Source: Hyphomicrobiales bacterium
GTDB taxonomy: Bacteria > Pseudomonadota > Alphaproteobacteria > Rhizobiales > Rhizobiaceae
Direction: 5' to 3'
Length of the DNA: 64,000 nucleotides
Assembly: GCA_900473045.1 (NCBI GenBank)
Contig: UCKS01000005.1
Coordinates: forward strand, 124,001-188,000
The translations under genes were made by a program, and so were the position numbers. This document shows positions 1 through 7,873 of this stretch, piece by piece. A model generated the notes under the pieces. It saw nothing but the letters and a program-made list of their open reading frames with translations, was not told the origin of the DNA and made no database searches. Numbering within the stretch: the first letter of the stretch is position 1; the number at the start of each line of letters is the position of its first letter.

Positions 1-1
1 C

Positions 2-1000
2 GGCAAGAATTTTCCGGACTCGATGCCAATCGCAGGCCGGATGTTCTTCGAGACGCACTTTTCACCGTTGCTCCGGATGCAGGGCTTCTTTCACGAAGTG
101 GCGCTCGACTTCCTCTGCAGGGACGGCACAAGGCTGCCCGTTCTTGCCAATGCCACGCAGACGGCCGATGTCGAGGGCCGGGGCACGAAAACCCGTATCG
201 CCATCTTCCAGGCCACGAGCCGACGCAAGTATGAGCGGGAACTTGCCGATGCCAACCGCGCGGGCAGTGAAGCTCGCAAGGAAATTGAGGGTTTAGTCGC
301 CGCTCTCACAGAGACCGCATTGCATCGAGAGGAATTCATCGCGATCCTGGGGCACGATCTTCGAAACCCGCTGGCTTCGATCGGGAGCGGCATGCGCATC
401 CTTTCGAAGGAGGACTTGAGTACGAGAGCCCGACAGATGGTCAGCCTGATCGAGGGAAGCGTCTCTCGCATGAGCGGGCTCATCGGCGACGTTCTTGACC
501 TGACCCGTGGGCGTATCGGGGGTGGCTTTTCCTTGAACCGACGGGCGGAGGAGGGCTTGGCGTCTCACCTTGAACAGGTCGTCGGCGAACTCGCCGGCAG
601 CAGCGAAAGAGTAATCGACACGGCGTTCGCGCTTGAAGAGCCGATATACGTCGATGCCGCACGCGTGGCACAGCTCGTTTCGAACCTGCTGGGAAACGCC
701 ATCACCCATGGGGCATCGGACCAGCCGATCAGCCTGGAGGCACGGACGGAAGAAGGAGCGCTTGTGCTGACTGTTTCCAATGGCGGCGATTCGATACCCG
801 AGGAAGCGATGCAGCGCCTCTTTCAGCCGTTCTTCCGTGGCGGCACTTCCGAGGGCAGAAGCGAGCAGGGGCTTGGTCTTGGCCTCTATATCGCTTCGGA
901 GATCGCGAAAGCGCACGGTGGTACGCTGACCGTGACCTCATCTTCAGAGCGAACCGCGTTCGAGTTCCGGATGCCGAACGGAAGTGACGATACTCGCTAA
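2..1000 (+). CDS. PAS-containing sensor histidine kinase, 5' end cut by window
   Basis: The frame is open from base 2, so the N-terminus lies outside the window; the first in-frame ATG is at 23. The visible part starts with the end of a PAS/PAC sensor segment (FLCRDGTRLPV, then RRKYERELADAN), followed by a coiled linker. The dimerisation/phosphoacceptor box is GHDLRNPLASI, with His near residue 111 counted from base 23. The ATP-binding domain has an N-box (LVSNLLGNAITHG) and a glycine-rich box (QGLGLGLYIA). It should autophosphorylate and pass phosphate to a response regulator. No transmembrane segment is visible in the retained part, so it may be cytosolic. No cognate regulator directly abuts it; the single-domain receiver at 1614 is the nearest candidate partner. 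Confidence 0.9.
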   Translation, partial: GKNFPDSMPIAGRMFFETHFSPLLRMQGFFHEVALDFLCRDGTRLPVLANATQTADVEGRGTKTRIAIFQATSRRKYERELADANRAGSEARKEIEGLVAALTETALHREEFIAILGHDLRNPLASIGSGMRILSKEDLSTRARQMVSLIEGSVSRMSGLIGDVLDLTRGRIGGGFSLNRRAEEGLASHLEQVVGELAGSSERVIDTAFALEEPIYVDAARVAQLVSNLLGNAITHGASDQPISLEARTEEGALVLTVSNGGDSIPEEAMQRLFQPFFRGGTSEGRSEQGLGLGLYIASEIAKAHGGTLTVTSSSERTAFEFRMPNGSDDTR

Positions 1001-1163
1001 AATGGGCGCAGATGCTCTCCCGCGTCCTTGGATTTTGACCTCGTTCCACAACCGCAACTCTGGTGCCAAATAAACTAAACGTGTCAGCAGCACGATCAGG
1101 ATCGCACGGATCGTCGTCGTTATCGTCATCAGGCTATACAATCATGGTTGGCGGTGGAGCGAC

Positions 1164-1198
1164 GATGAGGGGATGCATACGGTAAACATCCCCTCATC
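1164..1198 (-). terminator. 12-bp perfect inverted repeat, probable terminator
   Basis: Bases 1164-1175 (GATGAGGGGATG) pair perfectly with 1187-1198 across an 11-nt loop. It starts five bases beyond the stop codon of the minus-strand sulfatase remnant, the usual place for a terminator of that gene. There is no clean U-tract on the minus strand; on the plus strand a T-rich stretch (aagttttactttt) follows, so it could also stop transcription arriving from the kinase gene. Confidence 0.55.
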
Positions 1199-1203
1199 AA
1201 GTT

Positions 1204-1566
1204 TTACTTTTCGATGCCACGATCCTTGAAGGACTTGTCGATCACCTTGTTTACCTGCTCGCGCACGCCCTCGATGTTGAAGCTGGCAACGCGCTGGCTC
1301 GGCGGATACTTCCCGAACGTTTCGAGGAAGGCGGCGCTCTTCAGCTGACCTTTCACGAGAAGGTAATCATTCCTCGCCAGCCAGTCATTGTATTGGTCGG
1401 AGACGATGTCGGCACGCTCATAGGGGTCCATGCGAAGATTGAAGAGCTTGGGCAGGCGCAAAGTCACAAGTGGCTCCTGCCAAACTTGGAAACCGCCGGA
1501 AATCCGCTGCTCCTTGAAGACCACCTTCCAGTCGTCATAGCGGATCGTTGAGCGACGTACTTCCAT
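1204..1566 (-). pseudogene. Arylsulfatase C-terminal remnant
   Basis: This 120-codon frame matches the C-terminal end of bacterial arylsulfatases: RYDDWKVVFKEQR, then VPK-like LRLPKLFNLRMDPYERAD, then YNDWL and the closing KYPPSQ segment. The catalytic N-terminal part, with the formylglycine C/S-x-P-x-R motif and the metal site, is absent. The sequence upstream is occupied by an unrelated receiver gene on the other strand, so this is about the last fifth of a gene of roughly 500 or more residues. The ATG at 1566 is probably fortuitous and the protein should not be active. It marks an old rearrangement point. Confidence 0.8.
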
Positions 1567-1613
1567 CTGCGCTATTCTAAGGAACTATTCGTCGTTCCAA
1601 AGATTTAGGGCGG

Positions 1614-2021
1614 ATGGAAAACGCAGAATTCGAAAAGCTCGCGATTCCGATCGCACTTGTCGTGGATGACGAAGCCTTGATCCTCATGGATACCGCCGAC
1701 ATGCTCGCGGAAGAGGGATATGCCGTCGTCGAAGCCACGACTGCTGACAAGGCATACGAATTCCTCAACCGGCATTCTTCGCTCCAGCTCCTTGTAACGG
1801 ACGTGCAGATGCCTGGCGAACTAGACGGTTTCGACCTTGCCCGTGTCGTTGCGGAACGTTGGCCCCACATATGCGTTGTCATCGCTTCCGGAGCAGCAGT
1901 GCCTGCTGCAGGGGACGTACCCGAAAACGCCACCTTCGTTCCAAAGCCGTTAACTCCGGAGCTAGTCCATCAGCTCCTTCGAAAGCACTGCGATCATATC
2001 AATTCCGCCAAGATGCAATGA
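1614..2021 (+). CDS. Single-domain response regulator (CheY-like receiver)
   Basis: The 135-residue protein is a stand-alone receiver domain. The acidic pocket is D18/D19 (VVDDE), the phospho-acceptor Asp is residue 63 (VTDVQMPG), and the conserved Lys is residue 111 (VPKPLT). No output domain follows, so it should act by protein-protein contact or as a phosphate sink. The type is common in rhizobia, often next to hybrid or PAS kinases like the one at the start of the window. The next gene starts 16 bases after its stop. Confidence 0.85.
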   Translation: MENAEFEKLAIPIALVVDDEALILMDTADMLAEEGYAVVEATTADKAYEFLNRHSSLQLLVTDVQMPGELDGFDLARVVAERWPHICVVIASGAAVPAAGDVPENATFVPKPLTPELVHQLLRKHCDHINSAKMQ

Positions 2022-2037
2022 CGAGAGCGCCGCACCA

Positions 2038-2283
2038 ATGACGACCCGATACTTTTTCGACATCCATAACGGCGACGGTCAGATGACCGACGATGTCGGC
2101 ATGCTACTTCCGTCAAAAGCCGACTTGCCGAAAGAGGTCGCGCGTATCATGTCGGATATCGCGAGAGACGAGCTTCCGTATAGTGAGCATCGCGGAATAA
2201 TAACCGTGAAAGTCAGAGACGGTGACGGCAAGTCGGTTTCCGTGGGATCGCTGACATTTACCTACGAAGTGACGGCTGAATGA
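2038..2283 (+). CDS. DUF6894 family small protein
   Basis: An 81-residue protein beginning TRYFFDIHNGD, with a following DD-x-G segment typical of the DUF6894 family, which is abundant in Rhizobiales and has no established function. There is no signal peptide or membrane segment. The ATG lies 16 bases after the receiver gene's stop, so the two may be co-transcribed. Family membership rests on the N-terminal motif and the size. Confidence 0.75.
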   Translation: MTTRYFFDIHNGDGQMTDDVGMLLPSKADLPKEVARIMSDIARDELPYSEHRGIITVKVRDGDGKSVSVGSLTFTYEVTAE

Positions 2284-2407
2284 CCGTTAACCTGGTCGCA
2301 GCATCTTGGTGACGACATTGGCCGATTAGGCTTGGCTACGGGTTACAGTGTCTCGATTTCCCATGCTACGCTTTGCCATCGTAATTAGGACAGGACATCA
2401 CAACCGC

Positions 2408-2596
2408 ATGCCCGACCAGGATGGCAGTATATTCGACTATGTCGGCATCATCGCCGTTTTTCTCCTCGTTGCCGCAAACGGCTTTTTTGTCGCCGCTGAA
2501 TTCTCGTTGGTCTCGGTGAGACGCAGCAGGGTGACTGAAATGGTCGCCGCGGGCCGGATGAACTCAACGGCGCTCCAGAGGGCGGCCCGGTTGTAA
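2408..2596 (+). pseudogene. Truncated CorC/HlyC-like (CNNM domain) membrane protein
   Basis: From the ATG at 2408 (an upstream ATG at 2348 adds 20 unlikely residues) the frame encodes the first hydrophobic helix and conserved start of the DUF21/CNNM domain: VAANGFFVAAEFSLVSVRRSR, a hallmark of CorC/HlyC/TlyC-type transporters. The frame stops at 2594 shortly after ALQRAARL, where homologues continue for about 350 residues with more membrane helices, CBS domains and a CorC_HlyC domain. No continuation is found before the insertion element that starts about 170 bases later, so the gene was broken by a deletion or an earlier insertion. Confidence 0.75.
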
Positions 2597-2754
2597 ACTG
2601 CTGAAAACGCCCAATTTTATGCGTTGCGGACGATTCAGGGTTCTCGTTGCGGATGTTTTGGCTTCTCTTGGGAAACTTCGGGGTTCGTTTTTACATACAT
2701 CTACAAGTGAGCCACTGAACGATCATATGAGTTCCATAACAAATCTTATGTGAT
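2597..2754. other. Noncoding junction between truncated gene and insertion element
   Basis: These 158 bases lie between the break in the CorC-like gene and the left flanking repeat of the insertion element. They are more AT-rich than the surroundings and contain no coding frame I can support. They may be the scar of an earlier mobile-element event, but no recognisable terminal repeat is visible. Confidence 0.4.
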
Positions 2755-2769
2755 CAATCTGTGTAGCCG
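2755..2769 (+). repeat. Left copy of 15-bp direct repeat flanking the IS
   Basis: CAATCTGTGTAGCCG occurs here and again, perfectly, at 5230-5244 in the same orientation. The bases on either side of the two copies differ. Position and length fit a target-site duplication made on insertion of the element between them. Confidence 0.75.
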
Positions 2770-2843
2770 CAAAGTTAGAATGTCCTAATTTGGCAAAGTT
2801 AGAATGTCACACTCCCCGCGTTTGATAACGCGGAGACGAGCAG

Positions 2844-4217
2844 ATGGGATTGATTGCGATGAGCGAGCGTGATCTGCAGCGGATCGAAGTTTTGTCGAAG
2901 GTGGTCGCCGGCCGGATGACGCTGGTGACGGCGGCGCATGTACTTGATCTGAGCGAGCGCCAGGTCCGTCGTCTTCTGGAACGTATCCGAACTGGTGGTG
3001 CGGCGTCGATCCGCCACAAGGCGATTGGGCGGCCGTCGAACAACCGGATCAGCGACGGTGTTCGAGATTATGCGGTGACGCTGGTTCGCGAGGGTTATGC
3101 GGGCTTCGGTCCGACCCTGGCTTCAGAGATGCTTGCCGAGCGTGATGGGCTGCGTGTGTCGCGCGAGACGTTACGGCAGTGGATGACGGCTGCTGGCATC
3201 TGGCTTTCGCGCAAGCAGCGCCGGACGTTTCATCAACCGCGATTGCGGCGCGAGGCCTATGGCGAGCTGGTGCAGATCGACGGCTCAGAGCATCGCTGGT
3301 TTGAGGATCGTGGGCCGCCGTGCTCGCTGCTGGTGTTCGTCGACGATGCGACCGGCAAGCTGATGCAAATACGGTTTGTGCGCTCGGAAAGCGCCTTCAC
3401 CTATTTTGAAGCGCTGGAGCTCTATCTCCAGCGTCACGGCGCACCGATTGCCTTTTATTCGGACAAACATTCGGTGTTCCGGGTGGCGAAGAAAGATGCC
3501 AGGGGTGGCCAGGGCATGACCCAGTTCGGGCGTGGGCTTTGTGAGCTAAACATCGAGATTCTTTGCGCAAATTCGAGCCAGGCCAAGGGGCGTGTCGAGC
3601 GGATGAACCGGACATTGCAGGATCGATTGGTCAAGGCACTGCGACTGGCCAAGATTGACACCATGGAGGCGGGTAATACGTTCTTGCCGGGCTTCGTGGA
3701 GGACTACAATGAGCGCTTTGCGATCATCCCTACCCGTCCAGACGACCTTCATCGGCCGCTGAACCTGGCGCCGGATCGGCTCGCCGAGATCCTGTGCAAG
3801 CGCGAGCAGCGTTATGTCGGATCGCAGCTGACGTTTTCGTTTGAGCGCAAGCGGATCATGCTGGAGGCGACCGAGATGACGCGCGGCCTGGTCGGTCGTT
3901 ATGTCGAGACTTATGCCTATGCGGATGGGCGGCTGGATGTGCGCTGGAAGGGGCATTCCCTGGCCTATCGGGTGTTTGACAAGGACCAGCGGGTGACGCA
4001 TGCGGCCATTACCGAGAACAAGCGGCTCGGCGAAGTGCTGGCCTATGTCAAAGAGCGCCAGGACCAGGAGGTAAGGCCGAAGGTGAAGACCAACAGCGAG
4101 AAGATTGGCTACAGACCACGTGGACGCAAGCCAGGCAAGCGGACGGATTCCATGAATGATCCGGTGGTGATCGCGCGGCGAGAGAAAGCGTTATTGAGAC
4201 AGCCAGCTGCGGACTAA
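2844..4217 (+). CDS. ISNCY family DDE transposase
   Basis: The 457-residue transposase starts with a helix-turn-helix (TLVTAAHVLDLSERQVRRLL, about residues 26-45), followed by an integrase-like catalytic core. The likely catalytic triad is D146 (VQIDGSEHRW), D207 (FYSDKHSVF) and E252 (KGRVERMN). The C-terminal basic tail (RPRGRKPGKR) is usual for this family. The length is full and the frame intact, and both element ends are present, so it may still be active. The ATG at 2844 has a GGAG-like site upstream; an alternative Met lies five codons in. Confidence 0.9.
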   Translation: MGLIAMSERDLQRIEVLSKVVAGRMTLVTAAHVLDLSERQVRRLLERIRTGGAASIRHKAIGRPSNNRISDGVRDYAVTLVREGYAGFGPTLASEMLAERDGLRVSRETLRQWMTAAGIWLSRKQRRTFHQPRLRREAYGELVQIDGSEHRWFEDRGPPCSLLVFVDDATGKLMQIRFVRSESAFTYFEALELYLQRHGAPIAFYSDKHSVFRVAKKDARGGQGMTQFGRGLCELNIEILCANSSQAKGRVERMNRTLQDRLVKALRLAKIDTMEAGNTFLPGFVEDYNERFAIIPTRPDDLHRPLNLAPDRLAEILCKREQRYVGSQLTFSFERKRIMLEATEMTRGLVGRYVETYAYADGRLDVRWKGHSLAYRVFDKDQRVTHAAITENKRLGEVLAYVKERQDQEVRPKVKTNSEKIGYRPRGRKPGKRTDSMNDPVVIARREKALLRQPAAD

Positions 4218-4223
4218 AGATCG

Positions 4224-5027
4224 TCAATGCACGCCGATGTCACTTTGCGTATCCGATTCCAATTGCAGGCAAGCTGGCCAAAGTGGCGTCTTGTGGAAGG
4301 TTCCATCCTGAAGAAGCGTGAGCCCTTCGCGGGCCTCGTAGAGTAAACCCAACCAGCACAAGCGCCGAAAGACGCCATACTGGAGGTCGGATTTCAACTG
4401 CCAGGCTTCCAGGGTCATTTCGGTGTCCGACAGAGGCGCCGTGTCTGGATAGAGGATCTTCACAGCGTCCATTGGCGTGCAACCTTCTCTGGCTTTGATA
4501 TTGAGCAGATTGAGGAACATGCGCCACCAGCGTAACCGCGCTCGGACCTCCTCTTGCCGCTCGGTGGCGTGAACATACGAATAGAGATAATCCGTGGCGA
4601 TCAGATCGAAGAAGGCTTGCGGGTTCACCAGAAACTCCCGGCCGCGTCTGGTTGGCAGCAGCACATCCTTTTTCCGGCGAAGAAGTTTTAGATGACGGGC
4701 CATGTCTCGCACGACCCAGAGCGGCGGCACGTCGCTCTCATTGAGCACCTTGTTCATGCTGTAGAGGTCTTCGGCTGTGAAGCCTGGCCAAAGGAAGTGT
4801 ACAGCGGCCCAATGCACGAACTTGCGGTTCATGGCGCCGGTCGCCGTCAATCCTATGCCACCCTCACCGTCAGCATAGGCGACCGAAAGAAGCATGCCGC
4901 GAACAAGGGGTGACAGCGCGGTGACATTGACGTCACCCTGCAGCTTGATTTCCGGAGGCATCGTGCGGCTTTGATCCCTTGCCTGCTCCATGCAGGTACC
5001 AGCGAGTATCGACCGACAACGGAACAA
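4224..5027 (-). CDS. IS passenger protein, related to the helical C-terminal region of pRiA4b ORF-3/IS1096-passenger proteins
   Basis: It converges on the transposase gene with six bases between their stops and lies inside the element's ends, so it travels with the IS. Up to 267 residues; ATGs at 4991 and 4961 are alternative starts and none has a strong ribosome site. Its pattern of a short strand ending GLTATGAMNRKFV, a helical segment with PPLWVVRDMARHLKLLRRKK, then LLPTRRGREFL and a helix containing ATDYLYSYVHA resembles the region found after the ORF-3 domain in pRiA4b ORF-3/IS1096 'TnpR-like' passenger proteins. The ORF-3 domain itself is missing. The function is unknown; a role in regulating or targeting transposition is possible but not shown by the sequence. 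Confidence 0.7.
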   Translation of the reverse strand: MFRCRSILAGTCMEQARDQSRTMPPEIKLQGDVNVTALSPLVRGMLLSVAYADGEGGIGLTATGAMNRKFVHWAAVHFLWPGFTAEDLYSMNKVLNESDVPPLWVVRDMARHLKLLRRKKDVLLPTRRGREFLVNPQAFFDLIATDYLYSYVHATERQEEVRARLRWWRMFLNLLNIKAREGCTPMDAVKILYPDTAPLSDTEMTLEAWQLKSDLQYGVFRRLCWLGLLYEAREGLTLLQDGTFHKTPLWPACLQLESDTQSDIGVH

Positions 5028-5229
5028 TTGCCAGTGAGAAAGCTAAAGCTTAAAGGGCAGCGTCTCACCCGCCCCCTCCCTGCCCTTGCAACCCGGCCCA
5101 GCCGGTCCGGTCGGGGGCTTGCCTCAGCGCACGTCGACAGGGTGCGTGTGGCATTTCTAAATGGCTAAGACGCCACCCAAAGTGACACTTTAACTTTGCG
5201 CAGATCCGGACATTCCAACCTGGCCGCCA
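5028..5229. other. Right-end noncoding segment of the IS
   Basis: This segment holds the promoter region of the passenger gene and the right-end repeats at 5184-5198 and 5209-5222. No coding frame is supported. Confidence 0.6.
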
Positions 5230-5244
5230 CAATCTGTGTAGCCG
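5230..5244 (+). repeat. Right copy of 15-bp direct repeat flanking the IS
   Basis: Perfect copy of the sequence at 2755-2769, directly outside the element's right end. Confidence 0.75.
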
Positions 5245-5281
5245 GGTGGGTTCAAGGATGAAGTGCGACTTGGAGCCGCCA

Positions 5282-6214
5282 CTATCCCGCCTCCGCTGTA
5301 TTCTCCTGTGCGGCGGGCGATGACAGGGCGAAAAGTCCGGCGAGGACGATCAGGCAGGCGCCGGCGATGGTGGTGAGATACGGGACCTCGCCGAAGAACA
5401 GGAAACCCCAGAGCGGCGCCCAAAGCATGCCGGTATATTCGAACGAGGCGACGACGCTTGCCTTGGCGATCCGGTAGGCGTGGGTGAGCAAGGTCATGGC
5501 GATCGCGGCGATGACGCCGCACGAGCCCATCAACAATGCGTCAGGCATGGTTGGCCAGACCCAGGGGCGGATCAGAAATTCGATCGACTTGTGGCTGGCA
5601 TGGTGGATGCCGGTCAGATGAAAGAAACCGGCGATCGCCAGCGCACCGGCAAGATAGACGCCGTTCTGATAGAAGGCCATCACGGACGCCGTCGTCTCGG
5701 TGCCCATCTTGCGGGCCATCAGCATCGCCAGCGCATAGGTGATGGCCGACGACAGCGACAAAAGCGCTGCGGGTTCGAAAAGCCCCGCTCCCGGCTTCAG
5801 CATGACCACGACACCAACAAAACCGACTAAGACTGCCGTGATCCGCCGCCAGCCGATGGTTTCGCCGAGAATGAGCGGTGCCAATGCGAGCATGAACAGC
5901 GGCACGGTGAAATAGAGCGCCACCGCATCGGCCAGAGGCAATGCGGGAAAAGCCATGTAATAGGTGGTGTAACCGACCAACAGCAGAGCCGCACGCCAGA
6001 TCAGCGGCCAGAATTCGCGCGTAAACAGAGTGCCTATGCCACCCTCGACATGGACGAGCAGCAACAGGATGGGAACGGACACAAGGCAGCGGAACGAAAC
6101 CACCTGCGTCAGCGCATAACTGCCCGACACAGCCTTGATCACGGCGTCCTGCAGCGAGAAGACCAGTATGCCGAGACACAGAAAAAGGATTCCGAGGGTA
6201 GCGCGATTCTGCAC
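5282..6214 (-). CDS. DMT-superfamily (EamA) permease
   Basis: An inner-membrane carrier with about ten hydrophobic helices arranged as two EamA repeats. The first repeat has ILFLCLGILVFSLQDAVIKA and the loop motif ALPLADAVALYFTVPLF; the second has SVVASFEYTGMLWAPLWGFLFFGE, typical of the drug/metabolite transporter superfamily. The proposed start is the GTG at 6214, which gives 310 residues; an upstream ATG at 6301 would add a non-hydrophobic leader unlike the family. Substrate unknown. It is followed on the same strand by nothing that belongs to it, because the IS boundary lies 37 bases beyond its stop. Confidence 0.85.
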   Translation of the reverse strand: MQNRATLGILFLCLGILVFSLQDAVIKAVSGSYALTQVVSFRCLVSVPILLLLVHVEGGIGTLFTREFWPLIWRAALLLVGYTTYYMAFPALPLADAVALYFTVPLFMLALAPLILGETIGWRRITAVLVGFVGVVVMLKPGAGLFEPAALLSLSSAITYALAMLMARKMGTETTASVMAFYQNGVYLAGALAIAGFFHLTGIHHASHKSIEFLIRPWVWPTMPDALLMGSCGVIAAIAMTLLTHAYRIAKASVVASFEYTGMLWAPLWGFLFFGEVPYLTTIAGACLIVLAGLFALSSPAAQENTAEAG

Positions 6215-6408
6215 GTGGTTGCCCCAGTTGAACGCGGCGATAATGAACCGAGAAAAACCACCCCGCCCCTCCGCGACATCGGCGCGCCAGCAGTGCCACA
6301 ATTTTTGGTCGTCTGGCGTAGCCGGCCATCAAGCCGCTTCCCGTCTGTTGCCGAGGGCACCGGTTTCGAGCGGTCAAAATACGGTTTTCTTGCTGCTTGC
6401 TGACCTGA

Positions 6409-6594
6409 CAGTGGATCGGGCCCAGGCCGAACCGGCAGGCGGTCGATGATTTCCACAGAGCGGCGCTGGAGAACGGCGGCAGCGACAATGGCGGCCCCGG
6501 TCTGCGTGTTGCCTATGGCGCACACTATTATGCCGCCTTTGTCATCGATCCGGACGGGCACCCGATCGAAGCTGTTTTCAATTGGCCCGAATAG
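6409..6594 (+). pseudogene. VOC (glyoxalase/dioxygenase-fold) family C-terminal fragment
   Basis: An open stretch of 61 codons, too short to stand out as a gene, reads VDDFHRAALENGGSDNGGPG, then a Y-G-A-H-Y-Y segment, AAFVIDPDGHPIEAVFNWPE and a stop at 6592. This is the characteristic end of small VOC-superfamily proteins, whose G-x-Y-Y-A-A-F-x-x-D-P-D-G-H-x-I-E box carries a metal-ligand Glu. The first half of the gene (about 60-70 residues) is missing and the frame is closed upstream by a stop at 6406. It is a remnant lying between two minus-strand genes. Confidence 0.75.
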
Positions 6595-6610
6595 GCATCC
6601 GACGCGATTG

Positions 6611-7687
6611 TCAGACGATCCTGCCGCGCGCGACAACCGGCCACAAGGCTGAAATCTCGCCTTTTTCGACGATGTTTACCGCATCGACCAGGTTGGTGAC
6701 GACGCAGGCATGGTTGGGAACGATGCGCAGCCTGTCGCCAACGCTCAGATTGATCGGCCCTTCGCTGACCAAGCGGCCATGTTCTTCCGAGAGCTGGTCG
6801 ATGGTGATGTCATTGCGGCCGAGCACATGGCCGTAGCCGGACAGGCCGAGCAGGTCTGACGTCAGCGCCTTGGAACCGGCATCGATGATGGCGCGATTGG
6901 CAGCGGGGACCGACACGACGGTGGCAAGCACGGTGAGCGCGCAGTCGCCCCAGGCGCAGACGCCGCGCGTCACCAGCGAACGGTCGTTATAGACATAGGT
7001 CCCTGGCCGGTATTCGGTCGTTACCGGTGCCTTGGCGGCTTCCATCATCGACGGCGTGCCGCCCGAGGTGATGACCGGAACCTTGATACCGGCTGCCTCG
7101 ATAAATGCCTTGGCGCGGTTCATGAAGGATTCGACAGCGGCCGCATCGTTTGCCGGCGGATAGGTCATCAGGCCGCCGAACACGAGGCCGGGCGCCTTGG
7201 CGATCCGCTGCGCCAGGGCTGCCGCAGCTTCCGGGGTCGGTACGCCGCAGCGGTCGGCCCCGGTGTTGCATTCCACCAGTACCCGCAGCGGTTCTGGCTC
7301 TGAGGCGAAAGCACCCGAGAGGCCGTCGATGACCGTCTCGTTGTCGGCAACCACGCTCAGCGTCACCTTTCGGGCGAGTGCGGTGAGATGGCTCAGTTTT
7401 TCGGCGCCGAGGATATTGTAGGTGATCAGAACGTCGCGGATCTCCGGGCTGGCGGCAATCATCGCTTCGGCTTCCGACACCTTCTGGCAGGTGACGCCGA
7501 TGGCCCCTGCCCTGAGCTGCATCTCGGCGACTGCCGGGAGCTTATGTGTCTTGATATGCGGGCGAACCTTCAATCCGTGTGCGTCGGCATAGGCCTGAAA
7601 ACGATCGATATTGCGCCGGGCGATGTCGAGATCGACCAGGACGGCCGGAGTGCTCACGGTCTGAAGCGTCGATGGGGCCTTGCTCAT
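6611..7687 (-). CDS. D-threonine aldolase-like PLP enzyme (DSD1/alanine racemase fold)
   Basis: The 358-residue protein has the alanine-racemase-type N-terminal barrel with the PLP lysine in RPHIKTHKL (Lys46) and SGGTPS for phosphate binding. Its C-terminal beta domain ends in VPNHACVVTNL, the His/Cys metal site seen in D-threonine aldolases and D-serine dehydratases of the DSD1 type. Expected chemistry is metal-dependent retro-aldol cleavage or dehydration of D-beta-hydroxyamino acids. It stands alone on the minus strand, downstream of the pobR region; the nearby EamA permease could carry a related substrate, but spacing (396 bases) does not suggest one operon. Confidence 0.85.
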   Translation of the reverse strand: MSKAPSTLQTVSTPAVLVDLDIARRNIDRFQAYADAHGLKVRPHIKTHKLPAVAEMQLRAGAIGVTCQKVSEAEAMIAASPEIRDVLITYNILGAEKLSHLTALARKVTLSVVADNETVIDGLSGAFASEPEPLRVLVECNTGADRCGVPTPEAAAALAQRIAKAPGLVFGGLMTYPPANDAAAVESFMNRAKAFIEAAGIKVPVITSGGTPSMMEAAKAPVTTEYRPGTYVYNDRSLVTRGVCAWGDCALTVLATVVSVPAANRAIIDAGSKALTSDLLGLSGYGHVLGRNDITIDQLSEEHGRLVSEGPINLSVGDRLRIVPNHACVVTNLVDAVNIVEKGEISALWPVVARGRIV

Positions 7688-7873
7688 GGTGTCTCCGGAA
7701 AGTCTGCTGCAATTTGAGATGGAAGGGTGTGCGCGTGTCGCTTAAGTCCTATCCGGCAAATTCCCGGCAGTCCATGCACTCCGCGTTTATTCCGCCGGTC
7801 TGCTATGCGGCCGTTTCGGCAGGTGGTGATTGGCGCCTCATCCAGCTGCCGAAGCGCCATGAAAGTGCGCGAG

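Larger units (their letters stand above)
2770..5229 (+). mobile_element. ISNCY-type insertion sequence with passenger gene
   Basis: The 2,460-bp element contains a DDE transposase on the plus strand and a second gene on the minus strand. Each end carries two copies of a roughly 15-bp motif with a 24-bp period. At the left, CAAAGTTAGAATGTC lies at 2770-2784 and 2794-2808. At the right, inverted and diverged copies lie at 5184-5198 and 5209-5222. These look like subterminal transposase-binding repeats within the inverted ends. A 15-bp direct repeat flanks the whole. The exact right boundary is uncertain by about 7 bases because the right outer motif ends at 5222 while the flanking repeat starts at 5230. 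Confidence 0.8.

Noticed and set aside
2770-2808. Repeated CAAAGTTAGAATGTC as a possible CRISPR or iteron array
   Set aside because: Only two copies per end, and they are mirrored at the other end of the element, so they are IS terminal repeats.
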